NCBI RefSeq assembly: GCF_035594125.1
Contig: NC_087167.1
Span: 1,633,501-1,697,500, forward strand
Origin: Scylla paramamosain
Lineage: Eukaryota > Arthropoda > Malacostraca > Decapoda > Portunidae
Length of the DNA: 64,000 nt
Reading direction: 5' to 3'
Shown here one piece after another: positions 15,969-29,320 of the stretch (the first letter of the stretch is position 1; each line of letters begins with the position of its first letter). The translations under genes and the position numbers were made by a program. The notes under the pieces were generated by a model. It ran no database searches. It saw nothing but the letters and a program-made list of their open reading frames with translations, and was not told where the DNA came from.

Positions 15969-16168
15969 AATCCTTGACCGCTTTGCTCTCTCATGAGGAT
16001 TATTTTCAAAGGGTTCAGAGATGATTGGTAATGTTATCCACACTGGCTTTCCCACCAGTGGTTCAAAATGCGTGTTAAAGTATCAATAGAATCATGAATA
16101 CGCTCTCAAAAACTTCAAGCAACTTCAACCACAGCCTATATCAGACGACGAAATGTTTAGAAAATCAA
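15969..16168 (+). mobile_element. MITE-like family M1, copy A
   Basis: Shares with the other M1 copies the blocks CTCTCATGAGGATTATTTTCAAAG, CAGAGATGATT, AGAATCATGAATACGC, CTCAAAAACTTCAA and a 3' end resembling GAAATGTTTAGAAAATC. The terminal inverted repeats are weak in this copy. It has no coding capacity, as expected for a non-autonomous DNA element. Confidence 0.8.
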
Positions 16169-16263
16169 TCCCATGAAGCAATTGGCAGATATTCTAACAA
16201 ACATGAATATGTGCATGTGATCACACAAATAGACGGACATGTTCAGGAATCCAGGATACACGG

Positions 16264-16314
16264 GCATGTGCGCAGGACTCCAATGTGTGCCACATTGGAG
16301 TCCTGCGCACATGC
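16264..16314. other. Perfect 24-bp inverted repeat, 3-nt loop
   Basis: Arm 16264-16287 is the exact reverse complement of 16291-16314, with TGC between. Each arm contains GCATGTGCGCAGGACTCC. The stem could be extended by a G.T wobble and a G-C pair. A perfect stem with so small a loop stands out from background, and nothing around it suggests an insertion sequence. A foldback sequencing or assembly artefact must also be considered. Confidence 0.9.
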
Positions 16315-17010
16315 TCCATTTGTCTTACCTAACAAGAAATGAACGCCCATCTTTCATCAAAGAGACTTCTTTTGTCAAACGCGGCCCGACTCCTCTACAA
16401 AATGAAGGGCGACGCAATCACTCGCACGTCACGGCAGACAATCAAACCTTAGACCTTCGCTGTTTCTGCATTCATACCTGTAAAGATCTGAAGACTGTCA
16501 CACCTTTACGACTGAAACTCTGGTGCACTACAGTTTCATTAAGATGAAATCACATTCCTTTGGTAACATTAAAATACAATTTTTTTCATAGATTATTTGT
16601 TAACTCATTTCTGCGTCACTTGATTTTTTTTTTCATCTTATTGAGAACAATGAAAATAAATATGTCTGGCACGAAATGCATGCAAGAACTCAATATTTGG
16701 GCGAAGATTCCGGCACAGAAAAATAACAACTTTTACGTCTTTATCAAACAAGTGTGTGCCAACAAGATACACGGTGACAAGGCACACCGCTAGATAAAGC
16801 ACACACTCGCCACTGTGACGCCTTCATCCCTCCGCCCCTCTCGCCCTCCTTGGCCCACACTCAGCCCTGTCTTCGGTGTCCTGATATTTCTTGTTTTTTT
16901 GCGCCCTCCGTCACAGGTTGGCTGACAAGGACGAAACACCTCCAAATCTGTCTCTTTGCGCCACCCTATGACATGGAGACAGACTCACCTAAGACGTATT
17001 AGAGCCAGTC

Positions 17011-17020
<10 letters not shown>
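16315..17020. other. Single-copy DNA, C9 run at end
   Basis: No gene supported. It ends in a run of nine C residues immediately before a CT tract. Confidence 0.5.

Positions 17021-17051
<31 letters not shown>
17021..17051. repeat. (TC)n short microsatellite
   Basis: About 15 units directly after a poly-C run. Confidence 0.97.
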
Positions 17052-17055
<4 letters not shown>

Positions 17056-17327
17056 AGGGAACATCGATGGGTACCCTCTTTTCAAGCTCCTCACACACAC
17101 TCCTTTCAGCGTGATATCTCCTCCCTTTCTCCCTCACTTCCTTCGATCCACAACCCGCCCTTCATCCAGCACGTGCCCATTATACTCAGAGTGCCTCCAG
17201 CTCTTCCTGTGGCCACACTTTTCTCGCATAGGGAAAGGGGAAAGGAGTATAAGAAACTGTAGCGTAACGTACTCAACATTATTCTCCAAGGCTGCTACGT
17301 ATTTTCAATATATATATATACAGTTAA

Positions 17328-17335
<8 letters not shown>
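17052..17335. other. Pyrimidine-rich unique sequence
   Basis: No features recognised. Confidence 0.5.

Positions 17336-17403
<68 letters not shown>
17336..17403. repeat. (CT)n microsatellite
   Basis: About 34 units. Confidence 0.98.
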
Positions 17404-17407
<4 letters not shown>

Positions 17408-17698
17408 CCCTCGCATCGTATTCAGGGCAGAGGGGAACGCGACACAGCCCCGAAGAAAGAAAAAGATGTTCCTGTCACCATTTTTCACATACATAATCCC
17501 TGATAACATTGCTTTGCCTGGACGCTTTTCTGAGCACGTCCCCGCCATAGTGATTGGTCGCCGGTGTGCGCGAGGCCGAGTGTGTTTCTGAGTCTGCCTG
17601 ATTGATTCCCTTTGTTTTGTGAGCTCCTTCATCAGGCGCCTGGGTGTTGGAGTGTCAGCGGAGACGTGGATGTATGTATGCAGGGAACACTCGTACAC
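17404..17698. other. GC-richer unique sequence with an ATTGG box
   Basis: GTGATTGGTCGCCGG near 17549 contains an inverted CCAAT box in a CpG-bearing segment. No TATA box or ORF goes with it. Confidence 0.3.
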
Positions 17699-17722
17699 AC
17701 ACAACACAACACAACACAACAC

Positions 17723-17784
<62 letters not shown>
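17699..17784. repeat. (ACAAC)n pentamer passing into (CA)n
   Basis: About five ACAAC units grade into about 30 CA units, a stepwise repeat-motif transition. Confidence 0.97.
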
Positions 17785-17785
<1 letters not shown>

Positions 17786-17794
17786 TTTCTTCCG

Positions 17795-17798
<4 letters not shown>

Positions 17799-17849
<51 letters not shown>
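17799..17849. repeat. (CT)n microsatellite
   Basis: About 25 units. Confidence 0.99.
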
Positions 17850-17851
<2 letters not shown>

Positions 17852-17957
17852 GCCTTTTCTGAGAGAATTTATTTTTCTGTTCTATTTGCACTCTGCATTC
17901 ATTTATTTATTTTTTTCGTATCATTCATTTCCAAGATTCTGAATTGTAACATCCAAG

Positions 17958-19093
<1,136 letters not shown>

Positions 19094-19167
<74 letters not shown>
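19094..19167. repeat. (GA)n, one AA interruption
   Basis: GA array broken once near 19141. Confidence 0.98.
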
Positions 19168-19845
19168 ATCTGAAAGCATGGAATATCAGCAGAGTCCAAA
19201 GGTCAGCGCTTCGATCTCGATAATAACAATAATAATATGTATAGATAAATAGATAAATAAATAAATGAAAAATAAAAAGTGGTGAGATGAACGTAACTGT
19301 CGCGCTGCAGTCAACTAACACTAGCTTTACATTTATTGTATATAAAACCAAACAGAGTAGATGATGATTGCCATTTACCCATTTTGTGTAGTTGGATCCC
19401 TGGATACATTTACAACACCAAAGTCCACTACACACGTAAGCCTTAAAGAGCATGAGCATGAACGCCACTTGCATAATCGAAAATGTCCAATTTAAGACTT
19501 AAGGTCATTATTTACCTGCCGAGTAAAATTCCGAGCCGTGGGGAGCAAAGTTGTCAATTTATAATGTAAATAACAAGGCACATTCATGTAGAAATAAAAG
19601 TTAGCCTTAATTACCAGGTACCTTCATCAGGTATTCTACAGGCGTCCAGTCAAGCACATCAGAAATGACGTTTTTTTTTATTTTTTTTATTAAGGAATGA
19701 GTTGAATTCCTCCTGTACTCGCAATAAAGTACTACATAAAAAAAAAACATGCATTAATCAGCTTTACACATGGATGAAATATGAGTACAATAGGAAAAAA
19801 AAATTACGGAGAGATTTTTTTCCCTTGAAAAATCTATTTAACTTT

Positions 19846-19846
<1 letters not shown>
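19168..19846. other. AT-rich single-copy DNA
   Basis: No features recognised. Confidence 0.5.
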
Positions 19847-19877
<31 letters not shown>

Positions 19878-19902
19878 TATTTATTTATTTATTTATTTAT
19901 TT
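19847..19902. repeat. (CTTT)n passing into (ATTT)n
   Basis: About eight CTTT units switch to about six ATTT units. Confidence 0.97.
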
Positions 19903-20318
19903 GCATTTACAACTCACATCCATACACTCACAAAGGTAGCAAAGAGCTTACGAGTACTAACTAAGCACTACTAAGTACGCTGCTGCAAATTATGCACTTG
20001 ATCTCTTATTTTCACAAGAATGCACAGGAATCATAGAGCAACACGATGTCATAGCTTTATCTTTGGACTGTTCATGATCGTGACCATTATTAACTTCATT
20101 TAAGCAACGCTAGATGATTTAACAGACGGAAAACAATACTGCAAGCATTGTTAGAAGGCTTGAATTACTTGATCACATCTTTCCTGGAAGTGGAAGTGAT
20201 GCATTACAAGATCATACTCTAAATTTGACACTAAGCATTTTATTAAGTTTACGAAGGAACCATACCAGGCATAAAATGAGTAAATGACAGTTGTACTTAT
20301 CGTGAAAAGATGAATAGA
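19903..20318. other. AT-rich single-copy DNA
   Basis: No features recognised. Confidence 0.5.
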
Positions 20319-20421
<103 letters not shown>

Positions 20422-21134
20422 TTTTTACTAGATTGGTTGGGCGGAAAAAAAAAATCACACATCTAAGTATACGCTGGAGCAATTTCCGGACACTAATGAA
20501 CCTTCGTTAACAGCAGTCAATTCAAGTAGTTTATAAATTAACTGCTGTGCTTTTAGAAATTTTTAAAATGTAGATGAACGAAAAGAATCTAACATTAATT
20601 ACTGTGTTCGGCTACGAAGTAGATGCAAGGCAAATAAATGAACAGGTTGTATCTCCCTCAAAACTAAGATACTTTCAATGTTATTTGTAAGCCGTGAATT
20701 AATAGATTAATCAGTGAATTAATAACCTGCATCAGATTAGTTTCGTTAGAAAAAGGGAACAAAAGCTGACAGGAAAGTACTTCCTCACTTGCAGTTGTTT
20801 AATTTCTTCACCTAGCACAGACAGTAATAAAAGATATTTCTTACTGACTCTACTAGCCTTATACTATTTAAAGTTTTTTGTTCCTTATTTTCTATTACCA
20901 TCACTTTTCTGTTCTTTCATGAAATTGCAAAAGTGAGGAATAAACAAACGGAATCGTTTATATTAAAAAAAAAAAAAAAAAAGGAAAACCCTGCCAGTAA
21001 TACCTTATTCCCGCGCGTCCACAATAAATGAAGAAATGAAATACACGCCAGTAAATAAATAAAAAGTGGAACAAAATTCAAAACGCAATTCCTACCTGAC
21101 GGGAGAAATAAATTACAAAGCACGCACGGTGTTG

Positions 21135-21135
<1 letters not shown>
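20422..21135. other. AT-rich single-copy DNA with poly(A)18
   Basis: A-run at 20965-20982. No body or gene recognised. Confidence 0.5.

Positions 21136-21195
<60 letters not shown>
21136..21195. repeat. (AC)n microsatellite
   Basis: About 30 units. Confidence 0.99.
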
Positions 21196-21197
<2 letters not shown>

Positions 21198-21992
21198 AAA
21201 GCGTCACATGGTACATAGGGATTTATTAAAAAGAGAAAAAACACCGCTTTAACATAAATGGAAAAAGAGACCTTTAAATTCCCTTCAGTTAATATGAATG
21301 AAATTAAGCTTAAAAAGATCAGAGTTAACATTTTCACTTTAATGATCGTCTTTTGTTCAACATAAAAAAAAAAATCTATATAGAGACACAAAAAATACAG
21401 TAGCAAGTTAATTGTGTCTTCCTTACTTAGGTTAATTGGGACTAAAGTTCAAGAGAAAATATCTAAGAAGCTGGAGATGACTATGGAAATATTATTGTTA
21501 AGCAACTCAAGGGTTGAAAACAGGTATCTGTCAAGACTACCTAAGCCTTACTAACCCATATTGCACCAGGTTTAATTATACTAATATTGGGAGGCTCCAG
21601 GTTCGATCCCTCTCCACCACAACATGACGCACGCCCTTCCCTGATTCTTCTACTGACAAACGCTCCTTGAAAATATGTTGACCAAAGCCTGGGAAGAGTT
21701 ATGAGCCTATGGAGACAAATTGAGGACACGAGAAGTCTAGGGGGGGATCAGGCCGACAGAGATGGATGCTGCGTCGCTAGATACGGAGGAGAAGGAGGAG
21801 GAGGAGGAGGAGAAGGTTGGAGGGATAACTCCGAAGACAAGATATAAGGAAAGGAGACGAAAAACATTAGCAGCATAAAGAAAACAAAGAAGAAAAATGA
21901 AGAAGAATGAAGAAGGGAAAATGAACAATAACAGCAGCAACAATAACAAAAGCAACAACCAAAAATACTACCTTGACTACCATTGCTACTTC

Positions 21993-21993
<1 letters not shown>
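21196..21993. other. Single-copy DNA with a B-box-like motif
   Basis: AGGTTCGATCCC at 21599-21610 resembles an RNA polymerase III B box, as in tRNAs and tRNA-derived SINEs. No A box or cloverleaf can be built, so it is not called as an RNA gene. A short AGG-rich run lies at 21787-21815. Confidence 0.35.
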
Positions 21994-22052
<59 letters not shown>

Positions 22053-22119
22053 TATTATTATTATTATTATTATTGTGCAGGAGCAGGAGCAGCAGCAACA
22101 AACACCAACGATAACAAAT

Positions 22120-22164
<45 letters not shown>

Positions 22165-22180
22165 AACTACTACTACTACA
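21994..22180. repeat. (ATT)n and (TAC)n trinucleotide arrays
   Basis: ATT array at 21994-22074 with one CTATT break, then a CAG-rich spacer, then a TAC/ACT array from 22119 to 22180. Confidence 0.98.
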
Positions 22181-22953
22181 AAACGGGAAGACAGAAAATA
22201 ATAATCTGAAAAGAATAACCTATTATTACTTTTAAAAGACAGCACTACAAAAACACTATAGCCATACCTAATTCTCTTTCCTTAATGAATCAATCAATCT
22301 AACAACCAATTAAACAACAAGGTAAGTAAAACACCAGCAAAACAAAAAAAAAAAAAAAAAAACACGAACATTATCTAAATATACCCAACCATATCGTAGT
22401 TTCTCAACCCAGCTTCTCAGGAACACAAGGCGGAGACAAGGAAGAAGGGAAGAACGAACAGCTCTACCTGGCGTGCGACAAGAAAGTGCTGACAGGGATA
22501 TGGAAGAGATGGTGGGGGAGCGGCGACCCTGCGTAGGATGAGTGGCAAGGGGAGAGGATATCCAGAGCACCGCTGAGTGGCAGGGGATGGAGTTGAAAAA
22601 TAGAGAAGGGGGGGAGAGAGAAGGATGAGGTTACAAGGCAGGCGGCTGAATGACAGGGAACAGTGCGGGGACGTGAGAGGGAGAGGGGAGAGGGAGAGAG
22701 AACACTTGCTGCAATGTGGAGGGTATGCAGGGGTGAAAAAGATATACACTACAGCCTGCTTGCTATGAAAAGACACTTGCCACAAATCACATTACAAGGC
22801 ACAGCAAAGAGGTGGAGACCATTAATTCATTAACTTTATTTAACGAAGTCATGTTTTCCTCAAAGTGATCCCTCTCCCTCTTAGTCCTTGTCTTATTATC
22901 TTCATACGTTTCTTTAGTTGACTCCCTCCCACCCTTCTTCCTTATGCCATCCT

Positions 22954-22954
<1 letters not shown>
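22181..22954. other. Single-copy DNA with poly(A)19
   Basis: A-run at 22344-22362. The donor-like AAG|GTAAGT at 22320 has no exon-like sequence before it. 22600-22700 is purine-rich. Confidence 0.5.

Positions 22955-23039
<85 letters not shown>
22955..23039. repeat. (CT)n microsatellite
   Basis: About 42 units. Confidence 0.99.
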
Positions 23040-23042
<3 letters not shown>

Positions 23043-24125
23043 ACGCCGCTTAGTTTGGGTGTATAGTGTCGTTAGCTTCACCGGTCCAGCCTTTGACACA
23101 TACATAGGTACCTCACTCAGCCATCCACGTTCCTTCACTTACCCCATTCATTCAGTTTAATACAGATACACCTCACTTGGTAAGCTTCCAAGGTTAATAG
23201 TTATGCATTTATAAGATGTACATAAGTTTTATAGTAGTTGGCAGCGTTTGGTAGCTGTCGTTACCAACGTGTAGGCATGAATATGCTTTGTAACAGTGCC
23301 GTGATGAACTGATAAATAAACTGTAAGCTTGCTCATGACTATATAACTATAAACAATGACAGACAGCTTCGAAACTAACGCAGAAAATTAAAAATTTCCT
23401 GTAGGACGTAATGGCAAATTCCACCAGACTGAAAGATTCATAAGATTATGTATTCATTACATTATGTATGAAGCTTCTAAACATTACTATACGTCTTGCT
23501 CTACCTGTTAGCAGCGGTGTTTGAAGATGATCTCCTGTATGGACCATTGAGATAGGCATTCCCTAAGCGCCAGACCCCAACAGCTTTCCTGCATCACGGT
23601 ATCACCTCATTTATGATCACTGATCCATAACTCGTAAACTACTGTCAGGGAGGAACCCTCGGGATATGCGCAGCGCGGAGAGAAACAGATGCCAACTAGT
23701 TTGGTTTGGCATTCCACTTCTCCGTACGTATCGAGCGCTGATTGGCTAAGGTTGTTCAAACATAGGAAAGGTATTCATCTAATTTTACCACAATGATATT
23801 ATGAACGCTAATTGATATAAATGGCATGTGCATCGACAAAAAAATATATACTATTATTATATGTCATTTGGCATAATTACGTAATGGACTATTTTATGTT
23901 GTCACGGAGCAGCCAGTTAGGCTAGCCGAGCGGAACTGGTAGTCAGAGGGAGTAAGTGGATGGTAACCTAGATTATATAGAGGCCTAAAACCGCAAAATT
24001 AGTTATACTATCTACGGCGCATCCGCTTCTGCGCATCAATAGGTTTGCTTCCTGTGGGGAACCTACACAAGCCTATCCCCACATAGGTTTGCCCTTCGAG
24101 CAAAAGAGTTGTGCTAGAGGAAAGT
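23040..24125. other. Microsatellite-free stretch
   Basis: Over 1 kb without simple repeats, unusual for this window. It contains TGTGGGGA/TCCCCACA arms at 24053-24060 and 24076-24083 with a 15-nt loop, and the direct repeat ATAGGTTTGC at 24039 and 24083. Confidence 0.6.
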
Positions 24126-24180
24126 GAGCGGAGTTTATGGAGAAGTGGGCGGAGTTTATGGAGAAGTGGGCGGAGTTTAC
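24126..24180 (+). promoter_or_regulatory. Three 21-bp tandem repeats with GC boxes
   Basis: Three copies of a 21-bp unit built on GGGCGGAGTTTATGGAGAAGT, the last partial. GGGCGG, the core of the Sp1-type GC box, appears exactly at 24147 and 24168; the first copy has GAGCGG at 24126. Phased GC boxes every 21 bp put the sites on nearly the same DNA face. A regulatory role is inference, since this could also be an ordinary minisatellite. Confidence 0.45.
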
Positions 24181-24816
24181 ACCAACAGGGAAATCACCCG
24201 CGTCGTTTCATAAACCCTAGAGAAAATGTGACCAAGAATGTGTAATGTAAAAACTTAAAATGGCATTTATAGGAAACGTATATCCTATGAGAAGTATGCT
24301 GTTCTATATTGTTAAAGGAATTAGCTATGCTGAAATTATCCTAGGTGACATGAGCGTCAAATTTCATCGTGCACTCATTCAAGGAAATAAATCTTGCAGC
24401 GAGATCTGAAAACATTTGAAGTAAAAATGCATGTGTCAGTATGGCATCCCTCACGTTCCTGGCCTGAAATTTATAATATAGTTATCTTTGTCATAATGCA
24501 ATACAAAAACACCATGACTTGCAGGAGATGTACAAACACATCAAATAAATGCATGTTGTTATGCATAATATCAAGTAGACATGATTACCATTTTAAAATG
24601 AAGAACAGTGAAGACAACTCAAATGAAAACGGTATCATCACTCCAGACGTCAAAGACAAGTAGAAATGTCGGAATGTGAAGCGGCTCAAGACGAGCAGGC
24701 AAGCAGGCGGCAGTGGATCAGCTGGTGACTGACGCTGATAATGATGGTGACACAAGGCAAGTGCTTTTATCAGTGCCATGTACTTAACTAAACAACTGTA
24801 CGTCTAGCAGTAATGT
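24181..24816. other. Single-copy DNA, no gene supported
   Basis: The + ORF at 24394-24663 has no recognised domain. Confidence 0.5.
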
Positions 24817-24950
24817 CGGCGCGTTATTGGTTGTCCTTTGTGGGCGAAGCTTAGGAGCATAACTAGTTATCTATATGCGGTTTTATGTCGCCAAGAACGC
24901 GTCTTTTGTTTCGTGACTATATACTGTGTACTCCACATATTCTATTTTTC
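24817..24950 (+). promoter_or_regulatory. Promoter-like cluster: ATTGG, GC-like box, TATA
   Basis: An inverted CCAAT box (TTATTGGTTG at about 24825) is followed by GTGGGCGAAGCTTAG (about 24841) and TATATA about 90 bp downstream (near 24918). The spacing suits a + strand promoter starting near 24948. GTGGGCG.AG.TTA also echoes the 21-bp repeat at 24126-24180. No ORF follows, so a non-coding first exon would be required. Confidence 0.22.
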
Positions 24951-25522
24951 GCTGTCTGAGTGCTGAACGGGATTTGTTACGAGGTTAAGCTCTGAAAGAC
25001 TATACAACCTAAATCCTTACGCTGCTACTCTAAACTCACTCAATGTAATAGAGTATCAATAATAAATTTCTATCGTCTGGCTTCATTCATGCCGATATAG
25101 AAAACTTGCTTTTTAATTGTTTTGAATTATTTTAAACCCAACCACTACTACTGGCAATTTACAAACTTCATGCAGGCACTGGTTGTTTGTCAGAATAAAG
25201 TAAATTAAATATATAACTGCAGTGGATGAGTAAGCAGAGATAATTTTTAATCCCTTCCATGCAAAATAGATAAATAAATAAATAAAATAGTACTAGCAAT
25301 AATAATGGTGAAAAGAATAATAACAATAACATCACATATGATCCGATGGTGAAATACATAATTTAAATAAACTTCTACTTTAGTATTTAAAGAGTTAAGG
25401 CACTTTTCGTCTTTAACGTTTCCGTTACTAATGCAGCGCTTCCAAGATTTACCTTATTATCTTATCTAATTGTCCGAACGTTCCGTACTCTTCCAAGGTA
25501 ATGTGATCTCAGCAAACGCCAA
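24951..25522. other. AT-rich single-copy DNA
   Basis: No features recognised. Confidence 0.5.
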
Positions 25523-25545
25523 GCACACACATACACACACACACA

Positions 25546-25599
<54 letters not shown>
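25523..25599. repeat. (CA)n, interrupted
   Basis: CA array with CATA and CAGA interruptions in its first half. Confidence 0.98.
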
Positions 25600-25600
<1 letters not shown>

Positions 25601-26484
25601 GCCTCCCCCTCCACACAAGCAAGCTACACACACTAAATAAACTTTCCCACTAACTCTTTCCTTCCACTCCACTCGACTCGCCGGTAACTTGGTGCAGTAG
25701 GAGGGAGATGCCGCTGAGGAACGTCACGTTCACTGCCACTCCTCTCCCCAGACTTATATTCTCGCTCCTGGAGTATTAAGTATAACACAGGTACTTAGCA
25801 GCAGCAGAAAGGGGAGACAAATGAGGAAAGTACAAGGGGTAGACATTAGAAAAAAAATCATTTGGACAAGACAAGAAAGTATGGGAAAAAAAAACCTAGG
25901 TAACAGAAGATGAGAAAAAAAAAAGTCCTGACATTTTATTTCTAGTTTCATCTCGTCCTCATCTTTGTATGAGAAGTCCTTCCTACTTGCGCACTCTCAC
26001 GAAATATTCTGAGCGACATCACCGAGCAGTTTCTGAACATAACTTACAATATTCAGATTACAGAACCAGCGTGGGAGGAGGGAAATGTGCCTGGGAGGGA
26101 AGTTAGGAGCGGCAGACTCATTGAGGGAATAGGAGAAGAGAAGAAAATGAAATGAGAGGATGAAACAAAGGATCAACCAGTCTGCAAAGAAAAAAAAGTA
26201 AACTAAAAAAAGTAAAATAAAACCTTGCACTTCAGATAAGAGGAAGGGCATTTTGAAGAACAGGCAGACGAGGAGGAGAGAGAAGATTGAGAGAGGAATG
26301 AAAGCAAGGGGGAAAGGAAGAAAGATAAGGAAAGAGGAAGAGTGCGAAGAAAGCCATACGTTCAAGTAGATCGAGATGAAAGTGGAGGGAAGCAGAGATG
26401 GAGAGTGCAAGTCGCTGGGGAAATGGATGCTCTGAGGGACCGATGCAAGGCAAGTGGAGAGACTATAGTAGAACGGCAGACGCG
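25600..26484. other. Single-copy DNA, purine-rich in second half
   Basis: 26190-26470 is strongly A/G on the + strand. The minus-strand ORF there is low-complexity Ser/Phe/Leu. Confidence 0.55.
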
Positions 26485-26815
26485 TCAAGAGAGGGAGGAT
26501 GGAGAAATAAAGAAAATATATAAACGAACACAACACGAGGGAAAGCTAAGCGAATATGCTTTAAAAATATTTGGCATTCACTTCTAGAAAAATAAGACTG
26601 AGTGCAAATCTTCGTTGAATTTCGTATTACTTAACTGCTTAACTACTACGTGAAGAGAGGAAGGAAGGAAAAGAAGCAAAGAAAATATATAAACGAATAC
26701 AATACGAGAGAACGCTAAGTGGATATCCTTTAGAAACAAATGGCATTCAATTCAAGAAAAATATAAAACTTAATAGAAATCTTCGTATTATTTTGCATTA
26801 CTTAATAACTTTAAT
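26485..26815 (+). repeat. Tandem duplication, two units, period 166 bp
   Basis: The units are 26485-26645 and 26651-26815. They share AAAGAAAATATATAAACGAA, CACGAGGGAA/TACGAGAGAA, GCTAAG, GGCATTCA, AAATCTTCGT and TATTACTTAA/CATTACTTAA in the same order. Divergence is moderate. No ORF or terminal repeats. Confidence 0.9.
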
Positions 26816-26995
26816 TTGCAACTTTAACAAAACCACGCAGACAGTCTTGCCTCTTTACAGTGAATAGCGAGGAAAAGACAAAATGGAAGGCAATCTTAAC
26901 CGCAATTTAGTGGAGGAAACATTAACATTTCAACTCTTTACGTCTTTCAAGGAACGTCTAATTAGTTTTGTGATTCAGTGAAACAATGCGGAGTC

Positions 26996-27222
<227 letters not shown>

Positions 27223-27488
27223 TAATATTTTGTTTTATTTAGAATGATTTTTCTTAAACTTTTCCTTACAAGAGCGAAGGATACTCTGTTGTAAATTTTG
27301 TTTACAAATTCTCAGGGTTAAACGTTGGAGGCAGACTTTCAAGGTTCCTAATTTGCATTTCTTTGAGCACACGGGATGTTGTTCCTGTCCTCCGTTTTAA
27401 CACAAATGCCAGCAAAAATATCCTAACAGTGGCTCACGCAAAATGCACTTGAAAAAAAAGTCCCTGGACGCTTTTGTTCAACCAGGAT

Positions 27489-27494
<6 letters not shown>
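27223..27494. other. AT-rich spacer
   Basis: No features recognised. Confidence 0.5.

Positions 27495-27550
<56 letters not shown>
27495..27550. repeat. (GA)n microsatellite
   Basis: About 28 units. Confidence 0.98.
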
Positions 27551-27553
<3 letters not shown>

Positions 27554-28162
27554 CATATGCAATAGGTACATGATAGAAATACATAGACTGTCTTTCATAA
27601 ATCATATTCACTAGACAGTTTTACTGGAAGGCCAAGGACACGTCCAACTGATATTCAGCAGACGCATGAAGGCTTGTGAATTCCATTATCGTATTAAGAA
27701 AAGAAAAAATAAGATATATATACATGCAGTACTGAATAGCTCTCATGAACAAGATGCTACAAGTCGCCATTAAAACGAAGTATTATGAAAATGCTGCATC
27801 GTTTTCTATGGCAACAGAACCACCACTTCACGCAACTGCAAACATAACACTTCATAACTCACCTCAGGGTCACGCATTGAAATATTGATAAAAGGGGAAA
27901 AAAAGTTTACGATAGTGCTACGATAAACATTTAACAGGCGCTTTAGTTTACTTTTCTCTTTTGTATGAAAAAAAAAAAACCTACCAAGAGCACAACAGGG
28001 GTAAAAAAAAACTACCAAGTTGTAGGTTCTAATAAAACTGAAGATTATTTAAAAAAACGGACGGCAATCTAGCTCCAGAAAATATAGCAAATAAAAAGAT
28101 TATAAAATAGAAAAAGTACAACTGTGTTACATACATGAGTATTAAATAATTTTATTCTTCAG
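27551..28162. other. AT-rich single-copy DNA
   Basis: A minus-strand donor-like GAG|GTGAGT near 27864 lies inside a short ORF without domain. Not called. Confidence 0.45.
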
Positions 28163-28424
28163 CCATTACCCAGTCACCAGACGTCTTCCAGTGATTCAAG
28201 AGGAAGGAAGACGCACAATTCTTCTCAACTTCGGCCACTCATCATCCACTGGACGCCTTGCCGCCAGCACGCGCTGCCTCTCCCGCACTTCTTGGCTCCC
28301 CCGCATCTCTCCATCCCAGAATGGAGGTTTACAAGACCTTCCCGTTTTCTTTTCCAAGAACGCCACAAGCACTAACTTGCACGACAAAACTCAAATATAC
28401 GTGTGCAGGAAACAGTACATCTGA
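28163..28424 (+). CDS. Candidate exon, coding-like, product unknown
   Basis: A good 3' splice site (TTTTATTCTTCAG) ends at 28162. From there two + frames stay open: one to TAA at about 28375, the other to TGA at 28422. The longer frame reads YPVTRRLPVIQEEGRR and continues for about 85 codons. GC content rises sharply between 28180 and 28330 compared with its AT-rich flanks. No domain recognised. Two open frames at once suggest that composition, not selection, may explain the openness. Confidence 0.22.
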
Positions 28425-28918
28425 GAGCCTGTCAGGAAAGCTAGGAAACGAATAGTAAGCAAAGGTAGTAGAATTCTCTTCGGATCTGTTTTGGTATGCA
28501 TTTAAGGCTGTTTGGGATCTTCGCATGAAGGCTGGTGAACGTAACATCATCGAAACTGCGAGTGATAATGATACAAAGACCCAGCAAAGCTAAAAGTGAA
28601 CTGCCCGAGGACAAAAGTATTATGGTATTCCACTGGGGTCACGCTTGACATGGTACACTAAGGAGAGGTTTCTAAGTAACTGTTATTTGCTTCAACGTTA
28701 GCCAATGAAAGAAATTTTATTTCTCTCATACCCCCGTGTTCAAGTTCCACATTCAATCTGAGTACTACTTTTCCTTTGAATGCAGAAAACAATTTAGAAA
28801 TAAAGATGAATAAAAAGGGATCCTGTAACACTTCGTTTCAGTTCCTGTTGGGATGATAAGAAAAAAAACATCGTTACAAAATCCTCATATATTTCTAACT
28901 AGTGTTGTAAGAAAGCAC

Positions 28919-28921
<3 letters not shown>
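28425..28921. other. Single-copy DNA
   Basis: No features recognised. Confidence 0.5.

Positions 28922-29008
<87 letters not shown>
28922..29008. repeat. (GA)n microsatellite
   Basis: About 43 units. It is complementary to the (CT)n tract 225 bp downstream. Confidence 0.99.
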
Positions 29009-29011
<3 letters not shown>

Positions 29012-29210
29012 CATAAGTACTCATTTACAGCAATACCATGACAAATGTTAATTACCTGTTACAGTAATTTTATGAACCTCCTCGCTAACAGGCAGGGATA
29101 CTGTGAACGAAGCAACACTAGAACTACGCACACAAAATATCGTTCTCTTATTCCTACTTATATACCTTTAATTAGGTATGTGTTAGCTACAATGGCGTGG
29201 GCACGTGCGC

Positions 29211-29230
29211 GCACACACACACACACATAC

Positions 29231-29317
<87 letters not shown>
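29211..29317. repeat. (AC)n joined to (CT)n
   Basis: Short AC array (29211-29232) directly followed by about 42 CT units. Confidence 0.99.

Positions 29318-29320
<3 letters not shown>

Noticed and set aside
21560..21640. Possible tRNA or tRNA-derived SINE
   Set aside because: Only a B-box-like GGTTCGATCC is present. No A box at the right distance and no cloverleaf stems.
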